Below, piece after piece: positions 62,995 to 64,000 of a stretch of DNA of 64,000 nt (the first letter of the stretch is position 1; the number at the start of each line of letters is the position of its first letter). Under the pieces are notes generated by a model that saw only the letters and a list, made by a program, of their open reading frames with translations, did no database searches and had not been told where the DNA came from. Source of the stretch: JAMZMI01 sp963848175 (GTDB taxonomy: Bacteria > Bacteroidota > Bacteroidia > Cytophagales > Cyclobacteriaceae); NCBI GenBank assembly GCA_963848175.1, contig CAWKCO010000007.1, positions 1 to 64,000 of the forward strand, written 5' to 3'. A program made the position numbers and the translations under genes.

Positions 62995-64000
62995 TTTGTT
63001 TTTAGGATTATTACTCGTGGGTCTTTTTTCGTGCACTGAGAAATCAGTTGAAGTTAGGCTCGGAAATGAACGAGAGATCTATCCAGACATGATAGGTCTC
63101 AATGGCAACCTGACAGAATTGGATCAGCCTTGGTCGAATGATAGTTTGGTTGCCTCCGTTCGGGAAATAGGAGTTGGTAATTTTCGCTACCCTGGTGGTA
63201 CCATTGGTAATTATTGGGATTGGGACAGAGGTTGGATAGATAAAAGTGTTCCTGATAGTTTGATGATCAAGTGGGTGGTAACTCATGGGATTGCAGCAAG
63301 TGATAAGCGTTATACACTTGAAAATTTAGCGGAAGGGCATAAGAAACTTGATTTTACTCCTGTCTTCGTGTTGAATATGCTAAGTAAAGGGTTGGATCAT
63401 ACAATCAGAAATCTGCTTAAAGCACAAGATTTGGGTCTGCCTATCAAGTACATTGAACTGGGTAATGAACTTTACTTTAATCTTCCTTTCGAAAGGTCTG
63501 TGTACCCCACTCCAGAGTTGTATGGAAGTACTTGTGCAATGTGGATAGACAGTCTAAAGACCTATTTTCCAGAGGCTAAATATGCCATTATTGCAACATA
63601 TTTAAAACGAAATAAAAGACATACGGATTGGACTCAGCGAGCACTTGCTCATTGTAACAACGCCGATGCTATTACATTTCATAAGTACAGTCCAGCGGGA
63701 ATAGATGGAGGTCATGAAAAGGCTAACATTACAGCTGGAACAGAAGGAATGTCTGATGCTTCGACGGCCATACGTAAAAACCCTTTTAGTGGGCCAATCG
63801 AAAGACAAAAATGGGAAATTGAACTGTTGAGAAATGATTCAGCTTATGCCAATTTTTTATATTCTGCAACAGAATCAGCTGAGTCTTATGATAAGCTGGG
63901 TGCACCAGAAGGTACTGAAATTTGGGCAACAGAGTTTAATATGAGAGATGATGAAAGTGCACTTAGAGGTACATGGGCAAATACGCTTTATACGTCCAAG
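62987..64000 (+). CDS. Lipoprotein glycoside hydrolase, clan GH-A-like (runs off the window)
   Basis: Starts at ATG 62987, overlapping the preceding stop by 8 bp, and is open to the window end (338 codons seen). Lipobox GLFSC (Cys16). GFRYPGGTIGNYWDW-like segment (VGNFRYPGGTIGNYWDWDRG), acid/base candidate Glu161 in IELGNELYF, and nucleophile candidate Glu316 in EIWATEFNM. This is the pattern of alpha-L-arabinofuranosidase/GH39/GH79-like TIM-barrel enzymes. As the outer or periplasmic hydrolase of the SusCD locus it may cleave a pentofuranoside-containing compound. The exact GH family cannot be fixed by eye. Confidence 0.8.
   Translation, partial: MRNLFLGLLLVGLFSCTEKSVEVRLGNEREIYPDMIGLNGNLTELDQPWSNDSLVASVREIGVGNFRYPGGTIGNYWDWDRGWIDKSVPDSLMIKWVVTHGIAASDKRYTLENLAEGHKKLDFTPVFVLNMLSKGLDHTIRNLLKAQDLGLPIKYIELGNELYFNLPFERSVYPTPELYGSTCAMWIDSLKTYFPEAKYAIIATYLKRNKRHTDWTQRALAHCNNADAITFHKYSPAGIDGGHEKANITAGTEGMSDASTAIRKNPFSGPIERQKWEIELLRNDSAYANFLYSATESAESYDKLGAPEGTEIWATEFNMRDDESALRGTWANTLYTSK

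Noticed and set aside
1..64000. CRISPR arrays, tRNA or rRNA genes, prophage or insertion sequences
   Set aside because: I looked for spaced direct repeats, CCA-ended cloverleafs, transposase and phage structural motifs and saw none. A tRNA scan could still find something I missed.
55106..64000. Extra copies of the 21-bp cyanophycin element near the second SusCD locus
   Set aside because: Read through the upstream regions of susC, the AraC gene and the permease without finding CAGCC plus ATTGCTAG in the required spacing.

Overview
The window reads as a chromosomal piece of a member of the Bacteroidota, most likely a marine or environmental cytophagalean. The reasons are two SusC/SusD pairs, several secreted proteins with type IX secretion (T9SS) C-terminal sorting domains, a one-piece hybrid histidine kinase/response regulator/AraC protein, conserved Bacteroidota small proteins, and a low-GC, AT-rich intergenic background. 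I found no rRNA, tRNA, CRISPR array, prophage or insertion sequence. A general caution: at least 15 genes are broken by one-base indels, many of them in homopolymers (for example nuoH, both susC, both susD, an NCS1 permease, a glycosyltransferase, an OxyR-type regulator). This looks like consensus error rather than mass pseudogenisation, so broken genes are annotated as single loci.

Layout. 1-5540: end of a hybrid two-component regulator, an FMN-binding glutamate-synthase-like protein with a membrane neighbour, a CotH-family secreted protein and a small secreted protein. 5935-13886: the membrane half of respiratory complex I (nuoH to nuoN), followed with overlap by a large amidophosphoribosyltransferase-like protein. 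16118-28559: a coherent locus that I read as a cyanophycin (multi-L-arginyl-poly-L-aspartate) utilisation system: isoaspartyl peptidase, YfcC-type transporter, lipoprotein cyanophycinase, two PKD/YWTD-propeller lipoproteins, SusD, SusC and a T9SS-secreted cyanophycinase. Its three transcription units share a 21-bp upstream element in the same orientation. 29282-32782: a large repetitive T9SS protein. 33055-33565: a YefM/YoeB toxin-antitoxin pair. 33733-38678: a sulfur and methionine operon (metZ, sulfite reductase, siroheme methyltransferase, SirC) behind a SAM-I riboswitch and a 26-residue leader ORF ending in a tandem-Cys motif.

38788-44081 is accessory: DUF4494 protein, acetyltransferase, ParD antitoxin with a ruined ParE, a GHKL-ATPase/nuclease fusion that is a defence candidate, and a membrane protein. 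The last two each sit in a gene-cassette-like setting. 44082-52726: housekeeping and mixed genes (class II amidotransferase, outer-membrane barrel, CoA-transferase, glycosyltransferase, OxyR-like regulator facing a thioredoxin, AAA/DUF4143 ATPase with four helically phased direct repeats upstream). 52826-64000: a second SusCD locus with ADP-ribosylglycohydrolase, membrane-anchored AraC regulator, NCS1 permease and the start of a lipoprotein glycoside hydrolase. This is plausibly a nucleoside, ribose or ADP-ribose scavenging locus.

How the genes fit together. In the cyanophycin locus, a secreted peptidase would cut the insoluble polymer outside the cell, surface lipoproteins and SusCD would capture and import fragments, a periplasmic or surface lipoprotein peptidase would finish depolymerisation, the inner-membrane carrier would import dipeptide or amino acids, and the cytosolic isoaspartyl peptidase would release Asp and Arg. 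All functions are inferred from sequence families recognised by eye; no database search was run.
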